Below the pieces are notes generated by a model. That model was given only the letters and a program-made list of their open reading frames with translations. It was not told the DNA's origin and ran no database searches. A DNA stretch of 37,065 nucleotides from an uncultured Collinsella sp. (GTDB lineage: Bacteria > Actinomycetota > Coriobacteriia > Coriobacteriales > Coriobacteriaceae), in the NCBI GenBank assembly GCA_900754745.1, contig CAAEEB010000009.1, positions 1 through 37,065 of the forward strand. Reading direction: 5' to 3'. Numbering within the stretch: the stretch's first letter is position 1; every line of letters starts with the position of its first letter. The position numbers and the translations under genes were made by a program. Positions 1 to 7,288 of this stretch are shown here, piece after piece.

Positions 1-1
1 G

Positions 2-85
2 TGCGGGCGAAAGGACTTGAACCTTCATGGGGTTGCCCCCATACGGACCTGAACCGTACGCGTCTGCCAATTCCGCCACGCCCGC
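2..85 (-). tRNA. tRNA-Leu (anticodon CAG)
   Basis: Read on the minus strand this folds as a class II tRNA. The 7-bp acceptor stem GCGGGCG/CGCCCGC is perfect, the anticodon stem TACGG/CCGTA encloses loop TTCAGGT with anticodon CAG, a long variable arm follows, and the T-loop is of the TTCAAGT type. The discriminator is A. The 3' CCA cannot be judged because the window ends there. It lies just downstream of tatD on the same strand but has its own promoter. Confidence 0.95.
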
Positions 86-96
86 GTGCAGGAATT

Positions 97-125
97 AGAA
101 TAACGGAGCGCCACCGCGAACGCAA
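97..125 (-). promoter_or_regulatory. Promoter of tRNA-Leu
   Basis: On the minus strand a -35 box TTGCGT (120-125) is followed by a 17-base spacer and a -10 box TATTCT (97-102). It sits between the tatD stop codon and the tRNA, 12 bases upstream of the mature 5' end, so the tRNA need not depend on read-through from tatD. Confidence 0.6.
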
Positions 126-128
126 GAA

Positions 129-1046
129 CTATTTTTGAAAAAGTTTGCAGGCATTTTCCCAGGCGGCTCGAGCGATTGCCTCAGCGTCCTCGCCGGTACG
201 ATCGACGCGGTCGTTGACCAGCGCATTTGCTGTGATGGAAATCATTGCAGACTCGCACTCAAGACCGCGAATGGGCTCCGGCGCCATATAGGGACAATCC
301 GTCTCGAACAAAATACGGTCGAGCGGGGTTGCCGCGAATGCCTCGCGCACGTCGTCGTTGCGCTTAAAGGTAGCCGCGCCGCCATAGGCGATGTAACAAC
401 CCAAATCCACAAAGCGCTCCATCGTGGCTCGGTCCTCGCCAAAGCAGTGCAGTACGCAACCGGCCTGGGGCACGCCGACCTCGCGCAACACGTTGTAGGC
501 GTCCACATGCGAGGTGCGCTCCTCGTCCGCGTCCTCATGACGCAAGTGCAGCTCTACCGGCACATCGCGGCGTACGGCAAGCTCCAGCTGCCGCGCCATG
601 CAGTCGATCTGCACGTCGTGGGGCGCCGGCGCAATATCGTCGTCGTAATCCATGTGGTAGTCCAGACCGATCTCGCCGATGCCAACACACAACGGATCGT
701 CGAGCGCAGTCACAATCTGGGCATGGATATCATCGGTATAGTCCGGTGCGCCATAGGGGTGCACGCCGGCGAGATACTTAATCTGCGGAATATCCCGCAT
801 CGGCACAATCTCGCGCACCAGCCAGTCACTATAGTCCGTCACGCTGCGTTTGTCGGCGATGGGGTCGAAGACCGTCACCAACAAGTCGATGCCCGCGGCT
901 TTGGCGCGCACGAGCGTCTCGGGCACTTCCTTGCTCCAAAATGAGAGCAGGTGCGCATGCGTATCGGCAAGCGGCGCCAGCGGCACCGGGCAGGCCACCG
1001 TTTTCTTCTTTTTGGTAAACGTCACGCGTTCGACATTAGGCGTCAT
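129..1046 (-). CDS. tatD: TatD family metal-dependent hydrolase
   Basis: Encodes 305 residues. It belongs to the TatD/YcfH amidohydrolase-like TIM barrel family, whose members act as metal-dependent DNA exonucleases or deoxyribonucleases. Visible motifs are DTHAHL (first metal-binding HxH), GIGEIGLDYH with its catalytic Glu, ELHLRH, VLHCFGE and the late FETDCPYMAP with the final metal Asp. Start chosen at ATG 1046: an AGGAG Shine-Dalgarno lies just upstream and the ATG overlaps the ksgA stop by 11 bases. A longer in-frame extension upstream would run deep inside ksgA and looks nothing like the family. ksgA-tatD is a common pairing in Actinobacteria and Firmicutes. The exact substrate is not predictable from sequence. 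Confidence 0.93.
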   Translation of the reverse strand: MTPNVERVTFTKKKKTVACPVPLAPLADTHAHLLSFWSKEVPETLVRAKAAGIDLLVTVFDPIADKRSVTDYSDWLVREIVPMRDIPQIKYLAGVHPYGAPDYTDDIHAQIVTALDDPLCVGIGEIGLDYHMDYDDDIAPAPHDVQIDCMARQLELAVRRDVPVELHLRHEDADEERTSHVDAYNVLREVGVPQAGCVLHCFGEDRATMERFVDLGCYIAYGGAATFKRNDDVREAFAATPLDRILFETDCPYMAPEPIRGLECESAMISITANALVNDRVDRTGEDAEAIARAAWENACKLFQK

Positions 1047-1896
1047 GGGAAAGCTCCTGAGCCAAGCGGACAAAGGCAGCGACGTCGAGCGTCTCGGCGC
1101 GCGTGGTAGGTGCAATACCGCAGGCCTCAAAGGCGGCGTCGAGCGCGTCCTTGGCAAAGCCGTTGGCGCTCATGGAGTTGCGGATCGTCTTGCGGCGCTG
1201 AGCAAACGCGGCGTCGATCACGCGGGCCACCAACTCGCGGTCGATACCCTCGGGTACCACGCCGTCAGCGCGATCGATGCGCACTACGGCAGAATCCACA
1301 TGCGGCGCCGGCATAAAGCAGCGCGGCGGCACCTCAAAGCGCCCCGTCACCTGCGCATACAGGCCGAGCTTTGCCGTGTAGCCGCCATAGGTCTTGTTGC
1401 CCGGCGTTGCGGCAATACGATCTGCAACTTCCTTTTGCACCATGACGACGGCGCGCTTAAGTGCGGGCATCGTCTGGAAGAATTGAAGGATGATCGTTGC
1501 CGCCACGTTATAGGGCAGATTCGCGACAAACACCGTGGGTTCACCACCGGCGGCCTGCTCAATCTGCTCCGGCGTCACTTTGAGCGCGTCGCCCATGATA
1601 AAGCGGAAGTTGGCGTAGTCGGCGGCGTGAGCATCGAGCACCGGCTCGAGCTCGGGATCGGCCTCGATCGACGTAACGCACGCCGCCTCCTGCAGCAGGG
1701 CCAACGTCAGCGTGCCGCAACCCGGGCCGACCTCGAGCACGCGCTCATCGCCCGCAAGTTCAGCGAGCTCACAGATACGTTCGATCACATGGTTGTCGAT
1801 CAGGAAGTTTTGGCCCAGGCGATGCTTGGTCGCAAGGCCAAACTCCTCTAGCAGCTCCCTAGTTGCCGTGGGGTTTGCCAAAGGCGAAGTTGTCAT
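1036..1896 (-). CDS. ksgA: 16S rRNA dimethyladenosine transferase KsgA/RsmA
   Basis: Encodes 286 residues, the usual length. The enzyme dimethylates two adjacent adenines in the 3'-terminal hairpin of 16S rRNA using S-adenosylmethionine, late in 30S assembly. The N-terminal KHRLGQNFLID signature, the SAM-binding motif I (VLEVGPGCGTLT), an acidic residue after strand 2 (SIEADPEL) and the catalytic NLPYN motif are all present, followed by the helical C-terminal domain. A strong AAGGAGG Shine-Dalgarno precedes ATG 1896. The gene overlaps tatD. A terminator at about 1935-1964 separates it from metG, yet no clear promoter is visible in the short gap, so partial read-through from metG is likely. 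Confidence 0.95.
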   Translation of the reverse strand: MTTSPLANPTATRELLEEFGLATKHRLGQNFLIDNHVIERICELAELAGDERVLEVGPGCGTLTLALLQEAACVTSIEADPELEPVLDAHAADYANFRFIMGDALKVTPEQIEQAAGGEPTVFVANLPYNVAATIILQFFQTMPALKRAVVMVQKEVADRIAATPGNKTYGGYTAKLGLYAQVTGRFEVPPRCFMPAPHVDSAVVRIDRADGVVPEGIDRELVARVIDAAFAQRRKTIRNSMSANGFAKDALDAAFEACGIAPTTRAETLDVAAFVRLAQELSHDA

Positions 1897-1924
1897 AGTT
1901 GCCTCCTTAGCATGGTGGCGGCGT

Positions 1925-1964
1925 CTTGAAACAAAAGGGCATGGACCGTTGCGGCCATGCCCTT
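1925..1964 (-). terminator. Intrinsic terminator after metG
   Basis: On the minus strand a 10-bp perfect stem (AAGGGCATGG/CCATGCCCTT, arms at 1955-1964 and 1935-1944) with a 10-base loop is followed by TTTTGTTTC. It lies 40 bases past the metG stop and upstream of ksgA. Confidence 0.8.
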
Positions 1965-2003
1965 ACATCTAAACAGCAAATTGCCGATATGGCGCGCAGC
2001 GGC

Positions 2004-3605
2004 TTAGCCCAGACGCGGGAACAGCGGCTCGCCCTTCTCGACGGGCTGACCACCGGCAAGCAGGCCCCAAGCGCAAATGCCCTTGAGGTCGTCGCTCGCG
2101 GCCTCGTCCTCGCAGGACAGGCGACGCAGGGCCTCGGCAGAAGTCTGGGGCATGAGCGGCATCAGCAGGTGAGCGGCAATGCGGATGGCCTCGAGCAGGT
2201 TGTAGATCACAAACGCCAGCTCGTCAGCCTTGGCCTCGTCCTTGGCAAGCGCCCAAGGCTCGGAGTCCTCGATGTAGTGGTTGGCGGCATGGATGAGCTC
2301 CATGACCTCGTCCTTAGCTCCACCGTAATCGAGCACGTCCATCTTGGCCATGTAGCGATCGACCAGGCCGTCGGCAATCTTTGCCAGCGGGTTGTCGAAC
2401 GCATCGAACGATGCGGGCTTGGCGGGCGCGCAACCGTCAAAGTACTTGCCGCTCATGTTGAGCGAACGCGAGATGAGGTTGCCCCAGCTGTTGGCCAGGT
2501 CGGCGTTGTAGACCTGCTCCATGCGCTCGAAGCTGATGGCGCCGTCGGTGCCGGGCACCACGTCGGTCATAAAGTAGTAGCGATAGCCCTCGACGCCCAG
2601 CATGTCGATAACATCCTGCGGAGCGATGGCGTTACCGCGGCTCTTGGACATCTTCTCGGCCTTGCCGGTCTCGGCATTGCGCACGGTCAGGAAGCCATGG
2701 GCAAAGACGTGCTCGGGCAGAGCCTCGCCAATGGCCATGAGCATGGCCGGCCAAATGACGCAGTGGAAACGGATGATGTCCTTGCCCACGATGTGGAACT
2801 GCGCGGGCCAGCGATAGGCCAGCTCGGCACGGGCCTCGTCGGTATCGACGCCGTAGCCGACGGCCGTCATATAGTTGAGCAGCGCGTCGAACCACACATA
2901 GGTAACGTGACCCTCGTCAAACGGGACCTGAATGCCCCAGTCAAAGCTCGTGCGGCTCACGGAAAGGTCGTTAAGGCCGCCCTCGACAAAGCTACGCACC
3001 TCGTTCATGCGGAACGCGGGCTCGACAAAATCGGGGTGCTCGTCATAGAGCTTGAGCAGCTTGTCCTGGAAGGCGGAAAGCTTAAAGAAGTAGGACTCCT
3101 CCTGCACGCGCTCAAGCGGACGGTGGCAGTCGGGGCACAGGTGCTGGCCAACGCTGCCGTACTCTTCGTCGCCCTTCTGGACCTGCGTATCAGTGAAGTA
3201 GGTCTCGTCAGGCACGCAGTACCAACCATCGTAGCTGCCCTTATACAGGTAGCCGGACTCCTTCATGCGCTCCCACAAGTACTGCACGGCATGATGCTGG
3301 CGCGGCTCGGTGGTGCGGATGAAGTCGTCGTTGGAAATCTCGAGCTTGCTCCACAGCTCCTTGAAGTGCGGAGCCTGGCTGTCGGTCCACTCCTGCGGCG
3401 TCATGTTGTGCTTGGCTGCAGCCTCGGCGACCTTCTCGCCATGCTCGTCCATACCGGTCAGGAACTTGACGTTATAGCCGGCGGAGCGGCGATAGCGAGC
3501 CTGGACGTCGGCGATGATGGTGGAATAAGCCGTGCCCAGGTGCGGATCGGCGTTGACGTAGTAGATGGGCGTCGTGATAAAGAACGAAGGCTTGCTTTGA
3601 TCCAT
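2004..3605 (-). CDS. metG: Methionyl-tRNA synthetase (short form)
   Basis: Encodes 533 residues. Charges tRNA-Met with methionine. The class I signature appears as PHLGT (residues 21-25) and KMSKS at 318-322, with TPIYYVNAD at the N-terminus and the anticodon-binding helical domain after about residue 370. The connective-peptide knuckle is unusual: C130-x-x-D133 then C157-x-x-C160, so one of the four cysteines of the two-CxxC form is an Asp. The protein ends after the anticodon domain and lacks the EMAPII-like C-terminal tRNA-binding extension seen in longer forms such as that of B. subtilis. A GGAGG Shine-Dalgarno precedes the ATG. It lies 69 bases downstream of rsmI and probably shares its transcript. 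Confidence 0.95.
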   Translation of the reverse strand: MDQSKPSFFITTPIYYVNADPHLGTAYSTIIADVQARYRRSAGYNVKFLTGMDEHGEKVAEAAAKHNMTPQEWTDSQAPHFKELWSKLEISNDDFIRTTEPRQHHAVQYLWERMKESGYLYKGSYDGWYCVPDETYFTDTQVQKGDEEYGSVGQHLCPDCHRPLERVQEESYFFKLSAFQDKLLKLYDEHPDFVEPAFRMNEVRSFVEGGLNDLSVSRTSFDWGIQVPFDEGHVTYVWFDALLNYMTAVGYGVDTDEARAELAYRWPAQFHIVGKDIIRFHCVIWPAMLMAIGEALPEHVFAHGFLTVRNAETGKAEKMSKSRGNAIAPQDVIDMLGVEGYRYYFMTDVVPGTDGAISFERMEQVYNADLANSWGNLISRSLNMSGKYFDGCAPAKPASFDAFDNPLAKIADGLVDRYMAKMDVLDYGGAKDEVMELIHAANHYIEDSEPWALAKDEAKADELAFVIYNLLEAIRIAAHLLMPLMPQTSAEALRRLSCEDEAASDDLKGICAWGLLAGGQPVEKGEPLFPRLG

Positions 3606-3674
3606 GGGGTTTGTCCTCCAGAAAAACGTTGCATACAGGGGATGATTCTAGCGCAAGGGCTGGATATCCTCCAT

Positions 3675-4553
3675 CTATTGCATATCGAGCACCATGGCAT
3701 AGACATCGCGCTTGCGGCGCGAGTACTTCTGAGACAGGCGCTTTGCCACCGCGGAGGCGGGCTCTCCCTCCTCGAGCGCGGTGCGAATGTCCTCGCGCAG
3801 GGCTTCGTCGGGGTCTACCGCTGCGGCGCCAACCGGCGTGATGCCGGCCTCCTCGTCTTCACTCGGCGGCGCGATGACCAGCGCAATCTCGCCTTTCACC
3901 TCACCGCGGGCGCACAGCTCTTCGGCAAGCTGGGCGGCAGACCCACGCAAGACCTCCTCGTGCAGCTTGGTGAGCTCGCGGCAGACGGCAACCTCACGCT
4001 GGGGAAAGACCTCGGCCACGGCCTCGAGCGTCGCCACAATGCGATGTGGAGACTCGTAGAAGATGAGCGCGCCGGGCACCACGGCCAGACGCTGCAGGCG
4101 ACGCACGCGGTCGCCGTGTTTGCGGCCCAAAAAGCCCTCGAAGAAGAAATGCTCGCAGGGAATGCCGGACGATACGAGCGCCGTAACGCATGCGGAAGGC
4201 CCGGGGATGACCTCGACGGGCACATCGGCCTCGCGCGCCGCCTCAACCAGAGCCTGACCGGGATCGGACACGCTCGGCATGCCGGCGTCCGAGGCAAAGG
4301 CAAGGGTCTCCCCCGCCAGCAGGCGGTCGACCAGCCCGGCGGCGCGACCTGCGATCACGTTCTCGTCGCAACGGACGAGCGGCTTGGAAATGCCTAGGTG
4401 CATCAGCAGCTTTGACGTCACGCGCGTGTCCTCGCAGCAGATGGCGTCGGCGGCGGCAAATGCCTCTCCGACGCGCGGAGACAAGTCGCCCAGGTTACCG
4501 ATGGGCGTTCCGACCACATAGAGTTTGCCCGTACGGGCGCTATTTTGCGTCAT
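3675..4553 (-). CDS. rsmI: 16S rRNA 2'-O-ribose C1402 methyltransferase RsmI
   Basis: Encodes 292 residues of the tetrapyrrole-methylase fold (YraL/RsmI family), which methylates the ribose of C1402 in the 16S decoding centre. Diagnostic segments are LYVVGTPIGNLGDLSPR at the N-terminus, CEDTRVTSKLL, ASDAGMPSVSDPG, VIPGPSACVTAL and FFFEGFLGRK, all in family order. The start codon is 6 bases beyond the stop of the upstream GH5-like gene. The Shine-Dalgarno in between is weak (AGGTTGAT), so translation may be coupled to the upstream gene. Clustering with metG and ksgA is widespread in Gram-positive genomes. Confidence 0.94.
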   Translation of the reverse strand: MTQNSARTGKLYVVGTPIGNLGDLSPRVGEAFAAADAICCEDTRVTSKLLMHLGISKPLVRCDENVIAGRAAGLVDRLLAGETLAFASDAGMPSVSDPGQALVEAAREADVPVEVIPGPSACVTALVSSGIPCEHFFFEGFLGRKHGDRVRRLQRLAVVPGALIFYESPHRIVATLEAVAEVFPQREVAVCRELTKLHEEVLRGSAAQLAEELCARGEVKGEIALVIAPPSEDEEAGITPVGAAAVDPDEALREDIRTALEEGEPASAVAKRLSQKYSRRKRDVYAMVLDMQ

Positions 4554-4559
4554 ATCAAC

Positions 4560-5621
4560 CTATTCAATCATGCCGCGCTCGAGCGTGCCGAGTGCCGCGC
4601 GGGCGTCCCATGCCGCAATGCGCTTCTCGGTCTTCCACGTTTGGAAGAACCAGCCAGCCGCCGGCGCAAACGAAGCCAGCTGATTGGCGATAAACACGCG
4701 CTCGTAGGCATTGCGGCCCTCGGGCGTAACCGACGAATTGGCGAAGATCGCCGCGCCCGACCATTCGCCCACCAACACGGGAAACCCGGTTGCAATAGCT
4801 TCTTTGAGCTCACGCTTGTTGCGCGAAATCGCCGTAGTCAGACCGCGGGGGCTCGTGATGTCGAGCGCATACTCGTCGCGGTAATGGTACAGGTGAAGGT
4901 CCATGTAGACGTTCTTGTACTTGGCACCGCGCATAAAGTGCTTCCACTCGCCAGGGTGCCCCGAAGAGGAAAAGACGACGATCTTGTCCTCGGGCATATA
5001 CGAACGAACGAGCTCGTACGCGTCGCGATAGAAGTTGCGCAGGTAGTGCGCCGGAATACCGTCCGTCATGGTAAAGAGGCTCTTGCGTACGCTCATCTGC
5101 GGCGTATCCAACAGCTCGATGCCCAGCAGGCTCTCGGCTTCACCGTAGCGATCGGCCAGGCGCTCGAGCACATCGAGCGCAACGTGACGGCCATTGGTAG
5201 ACGAATGCCACTCGGCAACAGCCTCCGGCGTGGTGGGCGAATCGTTGGAATCGCCCTGACCGCCGGGCACAGTCGCCAGATCGAGCAGTACGCGGATGTT
5301 GTACTTGGCGGCCCACTCAATAGCACGGTCGATATAATCGACGACCGAGATGTAGGAAGCGTCTGACTCCTGCGAGCCAAAGGCATACCACGGCACCGGC
5401 AGGCGCACGGCGTTGAGACCGATCTGCGCCATACGACGAAAATCATCCTCGCTCACAAACGTCTCGTAATGGCGACGCATGCGCTCGTTATAGGCAGCGG
5501 TGCCCATGGCCTCCTGCAGCTCGGCTGCATTGGATGCTCCGGTCGCTGCATAGAGCGACGGGGTCACCCAGGGCTCGGGAATAAACCAGCCAGAGAGATT
5601 AACGCCGAGAATCCTCTCCAT
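4560..5621 (-). CDS. GH5-family (exo-1,3-glucanase-like) protein lacking the acid/base Glu
   Basis: Encodes 353 residues with no signal peptide, so probably cytoplasmic. It resembles glycoside hydrolase family 5 of the exo-beta-1,3-glucanase type: GVNLSGWFIPEPWVTPSLY near the N-terminus, NAVRLPVPWYAFG (about 70-82), LHLYHY (242-247), VGEWSGA with the nucleophile Glu at 286, and GWFFQTWKTE near the end. The family's acid/base motif, normally NEP after IELL, reads D172-T173-P174 here, so the proton-donor glutamate is replaced by Thr. The protein may be inactive or chemically altered. Start chosen at ATG 5621 because it has an AAGGGGG Shine-Dalgarno and begins with the conserved barrel strand; upstream in-frame codons run through tRNA-derived repeats. 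It precedes rsmI with only 6 bases between. Confidence 0.8.
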   Translation of the reverse strand: MERILGVNLSGWFIPEPWVTPSLYAATGASNAAELQEAMGTAAYNERMRRHYETFVSEDDFRRMAQIGLNAVRLPVPWYAFGSQESDASYISVVDYIDRAIEWAAKYNIRVLLDLATVPGGQGDSNDSPTTPEAVAEWHSSTNGRHVALDVLERLADRYGEAESLLGIELLDTPQMSVRKSLFTMTDGIPAHYLRNFYRDAYELVRSYMPEDKIVVFSSSGHPGEWKHFMRGAKYKNVYMDLHLYHYRDEYALDITSPRGLTTAISRNKRELKEAIATGFPVLVGEWSGAAIFANSSVTPEGRNAYERVFIANQLASFAPAAGWFFQTWKTEKRIAAWDARAALGTLERGMIE

Positions 5622-5860
5622 CACGGCCCCCTTCGAATCGCGCAGGTCGAGCCTGCATCGTATTGCATAGGAAAAGTATCGTTTTGAGTATACCCGCGCG
5701 TGCGGACAGGCGACCGAACGGTCTACAAAGTGGCGCAAAAGTGGGAGGAATGTCCGGGCAGACGGGCCCGAGATGGCGCGCCGAAATGCACACGCGTGCC
5801 GGAAAGCTCGTTCCGTTTTTCCGCTCAATAATGGGATGCATTTTCCGCAGGAGCCCTCGG
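5622..5860. other. Intergenic region upstream of the GH5-like gene
   Basis: No credible gene. On the minus strand a TATACT (about 5691-5696) could be a -10 box for the GH5-like gene, but no matching -35 box is seen. Nothing else recognisable. Confidence 0.4.
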
Positions 5861-5922
5861 TAAAAGAAAAGGGCCCCTTTGCAGAGGTCCTAGTCAATTC
5901 AAGGTGGCGGGGAAGGGAATCG
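5861..5922 (-). repeat. Direct repeat copy A: tRNA-Phe 3' end plus terminator
   Basis: A 62-bp segment that is identical, except for one base, to 6047-6108. It contains the last 19 bases of tRNA-Phe (part of the T-arm and the 3' acceptor strand, 5904-5922) followed by the tRNA's terminator. The single difference (5873 G instead of A) introduces a mismatch into the terminator stem. No D-arm or anticodon arm precedes it, so it is a tRNA fragment and not a second tRNA gene. Confidence 0.85.
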
Positions 5923-6046
5923 CGCCCGCGCTCCGCGCGTGCGGACCGCTGCGGCGCTTCCGCGCCTTGCGAGCTACGCTGGCAAACGCTATCGCGTTTC
6001 CTCAGCTCCGCGCCCTCACGGGGTTCGATTCCGTGCAAGGGCCACA
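5923..6046. other. Hairpin-rich insert between the tRNA-Phe 3' repeats
   Basis: 124 bp lying between the two 62-bp direct repeats. On the minus strand it holds three small GC-rich hairpins in a row: AACGC-gata-GCGTT, GGCGC-ggaa-GCGCC and CGCGC-gga-GCGCG. Its right end (about 6018-6045) carries GGTTCGATTCC on the plus strand, the consensus of a tRNA T-loop, followed by AAGGGCCA, like the 3' end of a tRNA in the opposite direction. No open reading frame of interest. This may be a remnant of an element that used a tRNA 3' end. Confidence 0.5.
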
Positions 6047-6077
6047 TAAAAGAAAAGGACCCCTTTGCAGAGGTCCT
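6047..6077 (-). terminator. Intrinsic terminator of tRNA-Phe
   Basis: On the minus strand AGGACC (6072-6077) and GGTCCT (6056-6061) form a perfect 6-bp stem around a 10-base loop, followed by TTTTCTTTTA. It starts 13 bases past the mature tRNA 3' end. Confidence 0.75.
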
Positions 6078-6090
6078 AGTCAATTCAAGG

Positions 6091-6108
<18 letters not shown>
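6047..6108 (-). repeat. Direct repeat copy B: 3' end of the intact tRNA-Phe plus terminator
   Basis: Partner of the repeat at 5861-5922 (61 of 62 bases identical, 186 bp apart). The right part (6091-6108) is the 3' end of the complete tRNA-Phe gene; the left part is its terminator. Confidence 0.85.
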
Positions 6109-6163
<55 letters not shown>

Positions 6164-6195
6164 ATTTGAGGTGTGCCTTGTTTCAAGGCTTGATT

Positions 6196-6223
6196 AGTAT
6201 AACCAAGGACGCGCTCCGGTCAA
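6196..6223 (-). promoter_or_regulatory. Promoter of tRNA-Phe
   Basis: Minus strand -35 TTGACC (6218-6223), 16-base spacer, -10 TATACT (6196-6201). It is placed about 33 bases upstream of the mature tRNA 5' end. Confidence 0.7.
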
Positions 6224-6298
6224 CCGAGAATTTTAAAAAAGTTTTTGAGCACGACATCGGCCACGATCTCGCTCCTATAGAACGGCACGTCAGAAGCA

Positions 6299-6586
6299 TC
6301 AACCGGCAGCAAGAAGTTTTTCACTCAGGGCCGCACGGGCAAACTCACTTGGCGTCATCCCCTCGGCAGCCGCCCGCCGACGAATAGCTTCCTTCATTCC
6401 CAGAGGAATCTTGACCGATAGCGTTGCCGTCCCCTCACCCGAGAGCGGGGGCCGTCCATGCACGATCCCACCAACGGTGTGTTCGCCATCCGGAAACTCT
6501 CCGCGCCCGTACGACTCACACCACGCGTCAATCATTTCATCCGTTACAACCTGACCATTAGCGGTCGTATATGTCTTGCCCATCAT
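6299..6586 (-). CDS. Ribbon-helix-helix antitoxin-like protein
   Basis: Encodes 95 residues. The C-terminal 40 residues (TATLSVKIPLGMKEAIRRRA then GMTPSEFARAALSEKL) look like a ribbon-helix-helix DNA-binding domain: one beta strand and two helices, as in CopG-type antitoxins. The N-terminal half (about 1-50) is acidic and would be the toxin-binding part. Its ATG overlaps the stop codon of the upstream toxin-like gene (ATGA), with a second ATG as codon 2. Such antitoxins usually repress their own operon; the inverted repeat at 6873-6891 is a candidate site. Family assignment rests on pattern only. Confidence 0.65.
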   Translation of the reverse strand: MMGKTYTTANGQVVTDEMIDAWCESYGRGEFPDGEHTVGGIVHGRPPLSGEGTATLSVKIPLGMKEAIRRRAAAEGMTPSEFARAALSEKLLAAG

Positions 6587-6849
6587 CGACCCCTTTGCCG
6601 TGCTCGCTCAATCTCTTGCCAGAATTTCTTCTGAACCGGAGACATGGCATGAATAATGAGCCATCCACGAATTAGTTCGACCGCAACAAGTTCCACACTT
6701 CGACCGTCTGGAAGCCATCCAATGGCAAGCCATCTCGGCGGCTCGTCTTCCGACTCGCGACGAATGCACTCGGTAACCGCAAGCCAAGCGCTAAGCACCT
6801 GCTTTTCCGTCAGGTGCTTTTTGGCGTTGGGATGAATCTCGACATCCAT
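6583..6849 (-). CDS. Small toxin-like protein (BrnT/RelE-like), partner of the RHH protein
   Basis: Encodes 88 residues. MDVEIHPNAKKHLTEKQVL at the N-terminus, LAIGWLPDGRSVELVAVEL in the middle and WLIIHAMSPVQKKF near the end resemble compact toxins of the BrnT/RelE-like group, where a beta sheet is closed by a conserved HAM segment. Start chosen at ATG 6849, which has a GGGAGG Shine-Dalgarno 8 bases upstream; a longer in-frame extension would run through the DUF192 gene. The order is toxin first, antitoxin second, with a 4-base overlap. The toxic activity (for example mRNA cleavage) is inferred from the family resemblance and is not shown by specific catalytic residues. Confidence 0.6.
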   Translation of the reverse strand: MDVEIHPNAKKHLTEKQVLSAWLAVTECIRRESEDEPPRWLAIGWLPDGRSVELVAVELIRGWLIIHAMSPVQKKFWQEIERARQRGR

Positions 6850-6872
6850 GCATTTCCTCCCCCATCTTACCC

Positions 6873-6891
6873 AATTTCGTATGACGAAATT
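6873..6891. promoter_or_regulatory. Inverted repeat upstream of the toxin-antitoxin pair (putative operator)
   Basis: AATTTCGT-atg-ACGAAATT, a perfect 8-bp inverted repeat, centred about 33 bases upstream of the toxin start. It overlaps a possible -10 (TACGAA) that stands 17 bases from TTGGCG on the minus strand. AT-rich palindromes like this are typical binding sites for RHH antitoxins. Confidence 0.5.
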
Positions 6892-6907
6892 CCGCTGTCG
6901 CCAATTC

Positions 6908-7288
6908 TTAAGCCGGCACCCGTTGAAAGCCAGGGAGCGATACAAGGATTGAGGGGCGCTCCAGTACGGCCCAAGCGCACGGATGAGAGCACGCGTGCCA
7001 AGGGCGCACGTCCTCGCAGCATGCGAGGACGTTGCCGTTGCGATCGATAAAGGCGATGTCGATGGGATAGGCCATAAAGCAGGTGTGGACCGAGGAACAG
7101 CGCGGAAACGCCATGACAAGCGGCAGTCCGCTGGCGGCAATCGGCCGCCGTCCCAGCATGCCGCGCAGACGCACGGTAAACGACTCCGCCACCACAAACT
7201 CGGCCGGCGTCCAGCCCAACCTGTTGAGCGCCCGCGCGTAGGCAATATAGGACGAGACCGCGGTCACATAACCACCCCCGGACGCCAT
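6908..7288 (-). CDS. DUF192 family protein at the end of the Tad operon
   Basis: Encodes 126 residues. The core LRGMLGRRPIAASGLPLVMAF, then HTCFMAYPIDIAFIDRNGNV, matches the DUF192 pattern (RGxM...F...FM..PxDIxFID..G.V); the function of this family is unknown. The reading frame starts at ATG 7288 and overlaps the TadE-like gene by 25 bases. A GTG at 7267, which overlaps the upstream TGA and has GGGGGTGG just before it, is an equally good start and would give 119 residues. It is the last gene of the pilus operon. DUF192 genes occur beside tad genes in other actinobacteria, so a role in pilus biogenesis is possible but unproven. Confidence 0.75.
   Translation of the reverse strand: MASGGGYVTAVSSYIAYARALNRLGWTPAEFVVAESFTVRLRGMLGRRPIAASGLPLVMAFPRCSSVHTCFMAYPIDIAFIDRNGNVLACCEDVRPWHACSHPCAWAVLERPSILVSLPGFQRVPA

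Noticed and set aside
1926..4397. Very long plus-strand open frame opposite metG and rsmI
   Set aside because: It is a mirror of the strong third-position GC bias of the real minus-strand genes. It crosses two genes and a terminator, and its protein is a low-complexity His/Ala/Gly/Val-rich sequence with no motif.
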